Shown one piece after another: positions 12,501-23,311 of a stretch of DNA of 64,000 nucleotides; the stretch's first letter is position 1; each line of letters begins with the position of its first letter. A program made the translations under genes and the position numbers. Under the pieces are notes generated by a model. That model did no database searches, was not told the origin of the DNA, and saw only the letters and a list, made by a program, of their open reading frames with translations. Source of the stretch: Podospora pseudocomata (taxonomy: Eukaryota > Ascomycota > Sordariomycetes > Sordariales > Podosporaceae); contig NC_085887.1 of the NCBI RefSeq assembly GCF_035222375.1, positions 3,881,501-3,945,500 on the forward strand, read 5' to 3'.

Positions 12501-15500
12501 AAAGCTCCGTCAGAAACTCTGCGTACAGACGGGCCACAGTGGTTTTTCCTAGAGAGAGAGAGAGATTAGACCTGAAGAGTGAGATAGCATGGGTGACTTA
12601 CCAGTTCCGGGGTTCCCCAGCATGGAGCAGCTGAATCTCTCCTTGGCCAGTGATACATCTTGCCGCAAGGCCGTATCAACCTTTGACTTGATGTTCAAAA
12701 ATTCTTGCTTGACATCCTCCAGCCCGATCATGGCCATCAGCTCATCAAGTGCCTTGCTGTAAGTCCCTGGCTCCGACTGCTTCAGGAATTCCCATTCTGC
12801 CTTTGACTCACTTGTCCACTCCTCGGAAGACTTGGCTGACGTTTTCTTGGTGCTCTTGGAAGTGGCTGTATCCTTTGATCGGGCTTGCGCCTCTGCACGT
12901 TGCTTGTTCTGTTGACGGAGCTTGATTTCGGCCTCTTTCAACGCTTCGAGGTCTGCCTTTTGCTGTTCAATGGTCTCGCTCCGGTTCCTTTCCTCGGCGT
13001 GGTACTTGTTGACGCGCCTCTGATGTTCAATTTCGTCTTGGATCTCTTTCAGGGTGCGTGCGTACTCCTCCTCGCGTGCTCTGCGTTCTTCCTCCAGCTT
13101 CAAATCTCTCTTGGCCTTGCGTTTCATCTCTTTATCCTCTTTGATGCTGCTACTGTGTTAGTTGAAGTTTCCAACGCGTAACTTAATCACCAATGGACGC
13201 GTGGAGGATGAAAACATACCAGTTGGCACATCCCTCATTCTGCCTCCCACATCGCACTTTCACCTTGTGCTGTCTGGCGCAAACTCGGCTGATGAGTTGA
13301 TTGCACTCCGTCCTGGAGTGGTCGTCAACGCGGTGGCAGCGAGATCGACATTTGTGAACGCCACATTTGAGGAGTGTATCACTGTGTAGAATCCAGTTAG
13401 CCCTGCACCTTGTGAACAGAATAATAGAGCCGCAAGATAGACTAGAAGCCAAGGGGCCACAACATGGTGATGATGATAATACGCAAGAAAAAAGAAAGAA
13501 AGAAAAGGGAAAGACCAAAAACGAGACCAAGAAGAGGGGGGGGAAAGGAGAAAAGAGAAAACACAAAACGAAAAGAAAAAAGAAAAGTAAAACGAAAAGA
13601 AAAAAGAAAAAGAAGAGAAACGAAAACAAACAATGTTACACCGAGTGCCAAACCCAATGCTGGAAAGGTGATATGCTGAACAGTGGTCCTGCCACTGTTT
13701 AAAAAAAAACATTCGGGGCCACAACGTACCAAAGCTCAGTGCACCCCCCGTCGGGGCAATACTTGTCAAAATCAACAGGCTCCTTCAACAATGCCAGAGT
13801 CGATGGGTGCTTTTCGCACTGGACTGGAAGTCCGTCGTAAAGATTGCCGTTCTTGTTCAGAAGCTCAAAAAAAGGAGCCCAGGCCGCTCTACCCTTTTTG
13901 CTCTGCTTGAAGGTGTCCATGTTTCCGATAAGAACAAGGCAGTTGCGGGCTCGTGTGATCAGAACGTTGAGTCTCTCCGGGGCAGACATGAAACCGACAT
14001 CACCAGCGCTGTTGCTACGCGTGAGGGAAGCAATTACGATATCACTTTCCTCTCCTTGGTAGTTGTCTGTGGTCGTCAAGTGTTAGTCTCTTTTGCAATA
14101 TTTCTGTGGGTGTATGTCAAGATGCTCTCACCAATGGTCGATATCCGGACAGGCTTCTTGTCAACCTTGGCGGCGGCCTCTGAGATCAACCCGGCTCTGA
14201 TCAACTCAGCTTTATCCATCTCGCTAATCTCAAGATCATGCTTGTTCTTGGAGAAGACGTCTCGCAAAACACGCAGCTGACCCAGATAGGGAGTCAAGAC
14301 GACGATCTGGTTGGAGCTGTAGCCCTGCTGTCCGAAATACTTGACACAACGCAAGACCATCTCGGCTTCAAACTGGTTCTTTTTGCTTTCTTTCGCACCC
14401 GGGTCGCGGCGGTCCTTGACCGCTCTGTCGATGTCTTCCGGCTTCGTGTGGCTCAGAAACACAACTCTATTCTGCAACCCACGAATGCGTTCGCGGCCGC
14501 TTGTCTTGGGGCCGTCGAGAAGCTCAGGGTATGTGAGCTCGCGGGCGAAGCAGGAAATCTCTGGAATCATGCGGTGCTGTTTCTGAAGTGTGGCGTGCTT
14601 GGCTCCCTGAAGGATCAGCCTCTCAAAAAGAGATCGATTCAGGTCGAATCCGTCACCTCTCTCGACTGATAATGCATAGTTGTTGATCTTGGGCCGCAGC
14701 TGCTTGTGATCACCGATGAGAACAAGCTGCTTGACGGTGGGTGAGAGTGCCGTCAGAATGTGGCTCTCAAGGATCTCTCCGGCCTCTTCCACCAGAATGA
14801 CGTCTGGTTCAGCAGCACGGATCAAACGAATATGTTTGGCAGCGCCGGTAGTGGTGCAACCGATGATGCTTTTTTGACGCACGATCTGGTTATCAGACTG
14901 ACTGAACTGGATCTCCAAGTCTCGCTGAAGATCTCCATACTGGCGTGCTACCTCCTGCAACGTGTGTAGTCGTTCTTCAGCCATGGCCTTGGTCCATCTC
15001 TCAATATGGCTCAGTCGAATCGGGTGAGGCATCTTCCAGACTCCACGGGAAATGTTGGGGATGTTATTCTTGAAGATGCCAGGGCCTTGGCCAGCCATCC
15101 ACAGCTTGAACAGATAGTCTTCCTCGATTTCCTTGCCTTTTTGACCGGTCCGCCGCCACCCATTTTCGCCCTCGGGAACCTGAAGAGCCTGCAAGAAGTG
15201 GGCATCCGGATCCGAAAACTCTAGGTATTCTGAAATCTCCTGCCAACGAAATGGTGAGTGTAAATAACTCTGTAGCATTTTCTGGAGTTCCGTGGCCAGC
15301 TTGGCTGCTTTTTGCCTGAGATCGTCGACAATAGCCCAACCATCCCGGCTGCGTCTATAACTGCCCTGTTGCGCAGAAAGAAGAAGGGCGCTGGTCCTAT
15401 CTGTGCACTTCGCCTTGGAGCCAATACGGACCATGGCGGTGTCAGGAATTCCAACATCGAGAAGATCCTCCATGAACTGGTCCAGGGCATGATTTGTGTA

Positions 15501-17087
15501 GCTGAGAACGAGAATCCTCAAGCCCGCCTTGTGCAAACAACGGGCAATCTGAGCGCCGATGAAGGATTTTCCTGTACCTGGAGGGCCTTGCACGAGACTC
15601 ACAGGCTTGGTCAAAGAGGTCATGAGGGCCACCAGCTGGGACTTGTCAATCGAGATGGTGCCGGTTGGGGTGTCAAGGTCCACAGTGCCCTCGCCGGCGA
15701 GATGTCTACTGTCCTCGACAAGCTGGGCCACCAAAGGCCGTAGCTTGGGGGGGATGCTGAAGCCAGATGTTGCTATGAGCGCGGGGTTGACCAGCAGGTC
15801 CATGAGAGGCATGTCGGCGGATCGTTGGAGGCCCAGCAGAACGGGTTCGTAGGCAAAGACTGGGGTGCCGACCAAGATGAACTGCACAAACTCCCGTCTG
15901 GGCAGGGTGAGAGCGAGGATGGCATTGCGAAGACCATTTTCGTCGGTAAACTGCAGTGAAACGATGGGGGGTGACTTGGCGAGGTTGTCGACGTCGCGGT
16001 CGACAAAAGCAAAGCCAAAGATCTCCTTGTCGCGACAGAGGACACCAAATGCTTGGTGGCGGAGGAGATTTGTTTCGTCCTTGAGGTACTTCTTCCGCTC
16101 CTCGGGCTTCATCTTTTCGAGAAAGTGCAACCCTTCAAAGCACCTGACCAAAAGGGCACACGGCTTGGCTCTTCCCCTCGGCTGCAAGTTGCCCACGTCA
16201 ATTCCCACTGGATCTAGTCGGCCGAGCATGAACGACCTCCGATTGTTGCCGCCCTTTTTGCTGCCCATGGCCACCTGCAGGTCTTCCCTCAGCTCGGCCA
16301 GCATGTCCTCTCGCAGCAGGCGAAACTGGTTGTCGAGATGCACACTCGGTCGCTTCTCCAGGTCAGTCTCGCGCACATCAACCGCCGTCTGGTAGAACGG
16401 GAGCTGAGTCGACAGGAACTCGTCAGTCGTGGGATAGATGCTAATTCTTCGAAAGTCGGCCAGGTCATTGTCGTGTCGCCCTCCGGGTCCCGCATTCCCG
16501 ACAACACCTTCCTCAGGCGAGCCCCGAATGCGCAACACCTTTTGAATCAGGTAGCCATACTCGCGCGTCACATGGCTCTCTGACTTGAGGAGTCCCTTGG
16601 ATTCAGAGATGGCCCTCACATCATCAATCACATTCACGTTGGTGGTGGGTGGGAGAAGCGCAAGCTCAAGAGCCAGCCAAGCGAAGCCGCAGAGACTGGC
16701 ATCAGGGATCTCGTGGTTTTTGAAGAACTTGACCAGAGCATTCCATACGGTGGGAGGCTGCGCAATGGCCAAAAGGACGTGCCGCAACAGCTGCCCGTCG
16801 GCTAGTACTTTGATGCCAGGATGGGATAGGTACTGCAGGAATGGAAGCGTACTGGCAATCATGAAGCGCAACGACAAATCGGCTCGGACCGAGTCCCTGA
16901 CAGAGTCAACACCGGCAGTGCTCCCAACGATAGTTTCGATGCAAGCACTGGGGTTCTCTTGACCTCGAACGGCCTCGAGGAATAGCTGGGCACTCTGGGG
17001 AGTCCTGATAGGTCGAGTCCCAGCAACGGTCTCTCGAAAGAGCGTGCGCAGGCGATTGGCTCTTACTGAGTTGTCGGTTGACGCCAT
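9570..17087 (-). CDS. SF1 RNA helicase (ZNFX1/Hrr1-like) fused to NFX1 zinc finger and three CbbX-like AAA+ domains
   Basis: Six exons (14132-17087, 13730-14066, 13220-13381, 12602-13152, 11646-12548, 9570-11557) join in frame to 2298 aa. Residues 1-985 carry a UPF1-type helicase: Walker A GPPGTGKS near 500, the Walker B variant EEAGE near 764, and after splicing the motif NYQGEESDIV and TRARNC (motif VI) near 1022. Residues about 1098-1155 form a Cys/His cluster (CGVHKCRSRCH, then CARQH and C-x2-C spacing) of NFX1 type. An Arg/Glu-rich coiled coil follows, then three AAA+ modules with GNPGTGK/GPPGTGK loops near 1335, 1610 and 1887, each with a LFIDEAY or LFVDEAY type Walker B. The C-terminus is another charged coiled coil. 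NFX1/Hrr1-like helicases act in RNA silencing and heterochromatin; CbbX-type AAA+ domains remodel proteins. The joint role is unknown. The Met at 17087 is preferred over one 87 nt upstream, whose extra residues are hydrophobic and look like leader sequence. Introns at 12549-12601 and 13153-13219 split the first Walker A and the zinc-finger edge. Confidence 0.88.
13382..13729 (-). other. Unusually long intron with polypyrimidine expansion
   Basis: This intron of the helicase gene is 348 nt, against about 50-85 nt for the others. Its centre (about 13480-13630) is an almost pure purine tract on the plus strand, hence polypyrimidine in the transcript. Splicing GTACGT...CACAG joins GGCTEL to CDTLLKCG, restoring the first ligands of the NFX1-type finger. 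Confidence 0.7.
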
Positions 17088-17697
17088 GGGTGATTCAACA
17101 ATCAAAGGTGGGATGAAGAGGATGGATAGAGTGGTGTGCAGAACTTTGGGAGAAAAGATCACAGTCATGTTCAAGGGGTTACCCTAAAATATCAAAAGCC
17201 CCGTCGTCCTCCTTTCTCCTCAAACCCGGAGGCGTACCCTTCTGTTTGCACACGGATAGCATGCCTGTTTTCATAGGTCCATGATTCCACTTGCTGTATC
17301 CCGCTTTGTGCGACCTGGTCAGCGGCCCCGCAAAGCCTCACTTTGGCCAACGAGGACGGCCGCCATTTGGACACAACGAATCACATTGCTTGTTGTGCTG
17401 CGTCTCGGGCTGTGTTGGCGGCGGGCCTCACTGCATCGAAGGCAAAAGATGCCTAATGAGCCTATCTTTTGCGCAAGACTGGAACACTGAAAGCCAGACT
17501 TTTGAATTACCTGATATTTCCTGGTGTCCTTGTTTGGAGATTTGGTCATCAGGATTTACCCTGCGGGATGCAGGCGCTCCCTCCCGTATGGTGTTTCTAA
17601 TACGGCTGCCCGAGGTGTGTACTTCCCCCACGTTGCAGCCCAGCTCCTTTCCTCTCATCATGCCGAACCTAGCACCCTCACCACAAAATAGTTAACA

Positions 17698-17876
17698 CTC
17701 AAAAGTAAGTTAACCCATGTTATACTATAAACTATACCTCGAAAGTAAATTCATAGGCCTTTGAATGATCTTCTAAAGCCTATTAACTATCCTCAAAGGC
17801 CTATAAACTATGTTTTAAGGCCTATTGACTATCTGTAAAGACCTATGGACCACCCTTCAAGGTATGTTAACCTGCT
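17698..17876 (+). repeat. Degenerate ~21-bp tandem repeat, AT-rich
   Basis: Successive units resemble aaaggcctattaactatc: taaagcctattaactat, aaaggcctataaactat, taaggcctattgactat, taaagacctatggacca. I count at least six diverged units of 20-22 nt. Its role is unknown; it may be a decayed minisatellite. Confidence 0.6.
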
Positions 17877-18062
17877 CTAGTGTCTCAATTATTTCGTGGC
17901 AAGGGCCGCCGTGAAAAATAAAGGGGTGTGAGTCGACACGGGTATGCACTGCACCCCAGGTGCAAACGCAACGGCATCGAGCCGCCGGTCAAACCAGCGT
18001 GAGCCATCATTTATACTCTGTCCTCGGTATCCTTCGTGCATTGAAATTCAACTAATACGTCG

Positions 18063-18111
18063 TTCATTCTGATCCCTCTGCTGCATCGCTTCTTCCCATA
18101 TCTTCACCATT
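18063..18111 (+). repeat. Upstream copy of the 8.4-kb repeat
   Basis: This is the partner of 8438-8482, just upstream of the start codon at 18127. It includes the exact 28-nt match and flanking similarity, so it is probably the promoter or 5' UTR of this gene family rather than a transposon. Confidence 0.55.
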
Positions 18112-18126
18112 GCCCAACACCATACC

Positions 18127-19665
18127 ATGACTTCGACTTGGTACAAATCTCGCAGCCGCTACACCAACCGGAAGTATGATGACGTTTCGAAGGCCCAGGC
18201 ATCTCCTCCTCCGCCATTGGGGAACCTGGTTCAAACCATCGAGATATCTGATCTCGATATGAATCTCAACAGCAAGATCGCCTCACCTTCAATCCGCGAC
18301 TGCAGACTCATCACATCATACAACTGGCTTGAGGGGAAGGAAGCCGCACCAACGATCCTTGTGCCTGGTAAATCTGCCTTTATCCGTGCACCAGAGATGT
18401 TGCTGACAGAATGCTTGTTCTTGACGATAGCCAAGCCACCTTTGTGGGCTCCAGTCGCATCTCCGTCGCGTCTCAACGAAGACAATGGGACTTACTTCCG
18501 AGACAAAAACGCCGCCCGGTTCCCGAAGCATCCACTGGAGCCGTGTGTTATCGCTGCCATGGAGGCAGACAACAACATCTCTCCCGAGGTTGATATCGTG
18601 GCTTGTGGAAGCACCTTGGGCAACCTACTTCGCTTTGTTCGCCGGCAAGACAAGCCGTTCCGAATCCTCGTTGACAAAATCCACAATACCGTCTTCTTCA
18701 CGAGACGTGAGAACACACCCACCGAGATCATTCCCGGAGTCCGTGGATATGGTCACAGCTTTCCCGAGGCTAACACCATCTGGGAGCCTGATGTCAAGGG
18801 GTCGGCCTCGCACCAACGCATCGTTCGATATACCTTCGGTGGTCATCGCATCCTAGTGCGTTTCGAAGCAGATGGATACATTAAGCCCCATGATCAAGGC
18901 CCTTCCTCGGTCAATAGCACCTCGTCCACAACCGTCAAGGATCAGACATCTCTTGCGGATTTGCTCTCTGAAGCTGACATGGGACTTGCATCCCAGACCA
19001 CTGCCACATTAGCCGAGACCACCATCAATGTCAAATTCGGCGGTGAGCTTATCCCGCAAGCTCAAGTCTTTGACCTCAAGACCCGTAGCATCTACACCAA
19101 GGACAAGAAGGATCATCTTGCCGAGGAACTGCCCCGTCTATGGGTCTCCCAAATCCCCACGTTCATTCTCGCCTTTCACACCCAGGGGCTGTTTAAAAAG
19201 GCGGATATTCAGATCAAGGACGTCAGGGAGGATGTCCAACGTTGGGAGTTGGATCACCAGGCTGAGCTTGCACAGCTCAAGAGTCTCATTGATATGATCA
19301 TCGAGGTTGTCTCCGACATGCCTGACCAGAAGATGGAGCTGAGGTATGCGGGAATTGGCGGGCTAGAAGTACGTGAGCAACTTGCGGATGTGGACGATGC
19401 ACTTTCTGATGCAGTCAAGGCTCGGTGGGGTTTGCAGGATGGGGCCTTGACAGATGAGAGTGATGATGGAGTTGGCGAGACTGAAACTCAGGGATCTGAT
19501 CATGGCTCTTTTAACCCCGAGACTGATGTCAACGAGGAGGACAGCGATGAAGATCATCGGTACTACCACGACAACCTGTACGGCTACGACTATGAGAAGG
19601 AGCTGCCCGATTACACAGCTTGTTCGGCAGACGAGTGCGGGTACTGTGGGAAGTGTCCTTACTAG
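18127..19665 (+). CDS. Fungal family protein of unknown function, possible DXO/Rai1-like fold
   Basis: This is a single-exon gene of 512 aa. The central part (about residues 110-270) contains YFRDKNAARFP, a CGSTLGNLLRF block, RGYGHSFPEAN and LVRFEADGY; I recognise these as a family common in Pezizomycotina. Further on, FDLKTRS near 320 is followed by LWVSQIPTFILAFHTQG. The order E-x-D (in FEAD), then D-L-K, then a Trp/Gln-hydrophobic strand resembles the metal-binding core of DXO/Rai1 decapping exonucleases. That is my inference, not an established assignment. The C-terminus is acidic and ends in a Cys-rich motif CSADECGYCGKC that could bind metal. Such proteins are sometimes labelled as prenyl synthases, but no DDxxD motif is present. 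There is no signal peptide or membrane segment. Confidence 0.8.
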   Translation: MTSTWYKSRSRYTNRKYDDVSKAQASPPPPLGNLVQTIEISDLDMNLNSKIASPSIRDCRLITSYNWLEGKEAAPTILVPGKSAFIRAPEMLLTECLFLTIAKPPLWAPVASPSRLNEDNGTYFRDKNAARFPKHPLEPCVIAAMEADNNISPEVDIVACGSTLGNLLRFVRRQDKPFRILVDKIHNTVFFTRRENTPTEIIPGVRGYGHSFPEANTIWEPDVKGSASHQRIVRYTFGGHRILVRFEADGYIKPHDQGPSSVNSTSSTTVKDQTSLADLLSEADMGLASQTTATLAETTINVKFGGELIPQAQVFDLKTRSIYTKDKKDHLAEELPRLWVSQIPTFILAFHTQGLFKKADIQIKDVREDVQRWELDHQAELAQLKSLIDMIIEVVSDMPDQKMELRYAGIGGLEVREQLADVDDALSDAVKARWGLQDGALTDESDDGVGETETQGSDHGSFNPETDVNEEDSDEDHRYYHDNLYGYDYEKELPDYTACSADECGYCGKCPY

Positions 19666-20439
19666 GTTTCGGTGAGAAGACGCTCAGTTGTTGCAGTTGG
19701 TGTAAGGTCAGCGCCAGTTCGATCCTCTTGGCTGGAAATGGACAGGCAGACTGGGGCACATCAAACACGGAGGCCACCGACCACACCGAAACTACTGTTG
19801 CAGGGTCCATATTGCTGCCCGAGACTACGTGCAGGAGGAGATTACTGTCGGAGTCGGCTACTGGGACTATTCTCGCAGCTATACGGCTTCCCGGTGTTTT
19901 GATGTTCTCGATCTTTTTCCTGTTCACATCAGTCATCTCGCTCTCATCCCTTCACACTTGCTTTTACACGTTTGCCCAAGTCGGCTTGCATTTTGTTCCC
20001 TGCGGTGTCTTCTCGCCCATGCGGGGTTGTGATGAGATACCTTGATTGGTGCTCAACGATGGCTGTGTGGAATACTGTCTTCTACTAGATGGGTTAACTC
20101 CCGAGGCACTGATTGGAATTACAAGGTGACGCACATGTGCCTGGGGGTGAGTGTGAACAAATCGTCCTGGCACATTGTTGGCCATATTTTAGCAGAATCT
20201 CGATATCATATACTTTTAGCAATTATTGCCGAACCCTTCCGTAAGGCGCGTCGTTTGGGGTTTCTGCAATACGACTTGAAAAACACCCCGAACACACCAC
20301 ATATGCCCGTGAATGGACTACGATCCTGCATTGGACCTGGCCCGTGATAACTCGCATGCTGCCTGAGAACCTCCACTCAGGTATCCACACCGCGAACGGC
20401 GATTCGACTTACCCATATGACAAACCTGTGGAAGAGATT
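19666..20439. other. Intergenic
   Basis: This is the downstream region of the 18.1-kb gene. Near 20255-20290 lies the sequence that resembles 8520-8545. No gene is supported here; open frames on both strands are short and featureless. Confidence 0.4.
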
Positions 20440-21460
20440 CCGTTTTACAACGGCAATACAGGGGATGTTGATGGCGAAGATCCCGGCTCCTGACTGTAGG
20501 CGGATGTCGAGGACGAGAATGAGGAAGTTGTGTTCACGAGGGTTGGATGTACGATGGGGTGTTGAGATTAGGGACTTGGAGGCGGTGGGGGAGGATAGGC
20601 CAGCGGGGCTATTTGTTGGGCGTGATGGGGAGAGCTGAAGAGGTGGATGTGGTGATTGGTGCCGAAGGCGGGGCGAGCAGCTTTGTGAGGAGGTGGTTGT
20701 TAGATGGAAGGAGTGATGTCTCCCGACACGAAGAATTCTACCGTTGCAGTTGCAAATGAGTTGGTGAGATATGGGCACGTAAAGTTGGCTGAAAATTTGA
20801 GGGAATAGTCGAAGGTGTGTTTTGTGGCTACGATGCCAGGGAAGACGTTTGTTAGTGCTGGTTCGTTCTTTCCCTGTTGTTCACAAATTGGGGTGTGCAC
20901 TGACACGAAACGCAGTCCAAGAAGTTCTCAATCCGAATGGTCCATCAACTTGGACTTTTCCACACGGCATTGATGTGGACCCAAACCCCTGCCCATCAAG
21001 GTTCCCATCGTGGGAGAGGAGGCACGTGTCCTGGTCAAGAAACGCGCTGCCGAAGCAAACCTCGCTGAGCTGTTCCGCTCGGCAATCGATCAAATGCCGA
21101 ATGACGCGACTTTTTTTGTGTCACAACTTAAGTATTGGGTCACGGTCCCATGGGATGGCAGGAGAGGGGGGGTAACACTGGCGGGAGATGCGGCTCATGC
21201 CTTGCCTTGCTTCCTGGTACGTTCTACTTCACGGCTTACTGTTTTCGGACTTGGAAAGCTGACCGTACATAGCTCCAGGTAAAGCCTCAACCAAGCTCTG
21301 GCAGATGTCGACAACCTGCTTTTGGTGTTCATTGATGTCAAGAGCTCAAAGCTTATCCTCAGAAATGCGATTGGCCGATATGAGCAAGAAGTGTTCGAGC
21401 AGAACATCCAGACTGTCATTTCCAGGGAAATCCGATGCAGATTTCGGAAGACATACTGCC
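20440..21460 (+). pseudogene. Decayed FAD-dependent monooxygenase
   Basis: Pieces of a group-A flavin monooxygenase can be read in three frames. RGLDVRWGVEIRDLEAV and then, in another frame, VDVVIGAEGGASSFVRRWLL (about 20540-20700) match the central region before the DG motif. VTLAGDAAHALPCF (about 21170-21215) is the GDAAH motif that binds the FAD ribityl/phosphate. SLNQALADVDNLLLV (about 21280-21330) is the helix after it. Several frameshifts and stops separate these pieces. The N-terminal GxGxxG part is not found. Where GQGLN is expected, the sequence codes R-stop-S-L-N, which three C-to-T/G-to-A changes would explain. It is clearly non-functional as read. Confidence 0.7.
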
Positions 21461-21778
21461 AAAAACTGAGGAAGATTTCTCTCCCTATCTTCTACATTCA
21501 CACCCCTCAGTCTTCCAATGAACCTGAAGCATGTAAGCGCCGACAGAAAACAAAAATTGAAAATAAAATGGGTGGTAAAAAATATAGGTACTTCGGTACA
21601 TTGAGCGGATGACCACGGTTTGAAACCTAGCTTAGGATAGTCGATGACCCTATTTCGAAGCTGCAGAGTTCCGAACCGGCTGTCAGGTTCGCATTACGAG
21701 AGAATAAATGGTTGTGTAACTAGATTCAAGCTTGTTCAATACACAGCAGAGCAAGCAAGAGGAACAAATATACAAAGT
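21461..21778. other. Intergenic
   Basis: 318 bases between the monooxygenase relic and the 3' end of the HELLP-like gene. No feature seen. Confidence 0.4.
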
Positions 21779-22641
21779 CTACCCCCTTCGGCCAAATGTA
21801 GCAGTGATAGTGCCGCTGTTGACTCCCACTTGCTGGCCACTATTATTGTTCCCAAAGGTGATTGTGGTTCCCTGGTCTGCTCGGGCATTTGCGGCTGCTG
21901 TCTGGATCACGGAGAGCAGTTCCTCAAACAGCATGCGCGATTCATGCAGTGCTTTCTTTTCCATCGCAACCTGCTTCGTCGCGCTCGCCTGATCGACGTC
22001 CGTTTCACCCTCGCCCGGCTCTGCTAGGGTAAGCGCTACCAGCTGAGCACTAACTTCGGCCGACTGATCGTTTGTCGCTGTGATTGCATTGTTAACCGCC
22101 GTCTCCTTCGTCGATATTATCGTCTTGATCTCTTCGGCCGCTTGAGCCTGCTGCAGGGAGCTGTGTCTAGGACTCATTAGTGCCTATCCGTCTGGGCCTG
22201 AACTTTCACCTACAAGGTTGCAATGCTCGTTACAGAGGTCAGCGTGATGTTGCATTGCTGAAGCTGCTTCGATATGGATTTGATGTGGTCCTGTCTGAAG
22301 ATGCCCAGAGTTGCGCGGTCTCGCCAGGAGAGCGTTCCATCTGTGCTGTGCCGGGTCCAGCGATCGAGAGAGGTCTTGAACCTTTCGCAGGAAGTTTTGC
22401 AGGAAGTTATCGTAGCTTTCGACTGGGTAGTAATAGCATCGCCCAGGGATTCCCACTGCGAGTCCGTCACAGCCCCCAACGAGTCAAGAGCAAGTTCCAC
22501 TGATTGGAGATTGTTGGTGAGCGCCTTCACGGTATTAGGTGCGTCGGCAATGTTCTGCAAGTCCTCTACCAAGAGTCGCACGCAGTGCAGCGTTGGTGCG
22601 ACAATACCCACGACGCCGGCTGTGATACTGAGAGGATCCAT
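21779..22641 (-). CDS. HELLP-like cell-death effector: HeLo-like domain plus C-terminal PP amyloid motif
   Basis: Two exons (22214-22641 and 21779-22160, intron 22161-22213) give 269 aa; an alternative acceptor CCTAG six bases earlier would add two codons. The N-terminus MDPLSITAGVVGIV, followed by amphipathic helices to about residue 215, is typical of the HeLo-like domain that fungal STAND proteins and HELLP effectors share. The last residues (about 243-266) form a Gly/Asn-rich motif with core GQQVGVN and the ends TFG/TFG. It has the layout of the pseudo-palindromic PP motif related to the mammalian RHIM core QVG. In known HELLP proteins of Chaetomium globosum this motif is templated into amyloid by the NLR PNT1 and the HeLo-like domain then damages membranes; length and domain order here fit. 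The matching receptor gene lies head-to-head 586 bp away. No break is visible in this gene. Confidence 0.87.
21791..21862 (-). other. PP amyloid motif of the effector (C-terminal)
   Basis: This codes the 24-residue motif near the end of the HELLP-like protein. Aligned without gaps to the N-terminal motif of the neighbouring NLR, 14 of 24 positions are identical, including F-G, N, G, Q-V-G, N, G-T-I and T-F. Confidence 0.8.
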
Positions 22642-23227
22642 ATTGGAGTTCTGAGGATTAACATGTCAACCAAGCTGCCTCGTTGATGCTTACAGAGTGG
22701 AAGAAAGCTGAAACCACTGAAGATTAGGCTTGAGTCGCTTAATATATACTAAGTAAAAAAGTGAAAGACTGGGAAAAATTGGGCGCGTTGGGCATCACGA
22801 GCTGGGTTGAGCAGCTTTAGACTTGCATGAAGGCGGTCGAGATGCAGCTTCTGGCTTGACTCTGATTTGCGGAACGGTTTTTGTGGAGGCAGTGCAGTGT
22901 CAAGTTTTGTCTGGACTTGCGACCGGCAGGGGGATCAATCTCTGTAGAGAGCAGGTCGGACCAACCAAACCGACTGCAAATTCCCTTTTACAGTTGAGGC
23001 TGAGTAATGCGGCAATACGCCCGCCAATGACCGGCATCGAATGCTATGAGAAGAAGAATTGCCAAGTAACTCTGCAAATATAAAAAATGCCCACTTCCGA
23101 TCTTCGCCTCCATCCACGAGGTTACAAAACACACAAATGGCCCGATCTTGACGCTACTTACCTCATCGTAAAACCCAAGTTTTCTCTACGCTTCCGCCAC
23201 GCTGACGAGCTCCGGATAGAAAGTGCA
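22642..23227. promoter_or_regulatory. Divergent promoter region of the effector/receptor pair
   Basis: These 586 bases separate the two start codons. The head-to-head arrangement suggests shared regulation, as in known NLR/effector clusters. I could not pick out specific factor sites; an AT-rich stretch lies at 22735-22760. Confidence 0.4.
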
Positions 23228-23239
23228 ATGTCAGACAGT

Positions 23240-23311
23240 TATCGTTTCGGCGACTATAACAATGGTTCCCAGGTGGGGACTAACAGGGGGACGATCTACA
23301 ATACTTTCCCG
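23240..23311 (+). other. PP amyloid motif of the NLR (N-terminal)
   Basis: These 24 codons start YRFGDYNNGSQVG and end GTIYNTFP. The same positions are conserved in the effector's C-terminal motif, which is the hallmark of an amyloid-signalling pair. Confidence 0.8.

Larger units (their letters stand above)
17088..18126. other. Intergenic between divergent genes
   Basis: About 1 kb between the helicase gene (-) and the gene at 18127 (+). It contains the AT-rich tandem repeat described separately. I see no supported gene; short frames at 17281-17695 have no recognisable content. Confidence 0.4.

Noticed and set aside
13367-13702. Lys/Arg-rich small proteins on the plus strand
   Set aside because: They come from the purine tract of the helicase intron.
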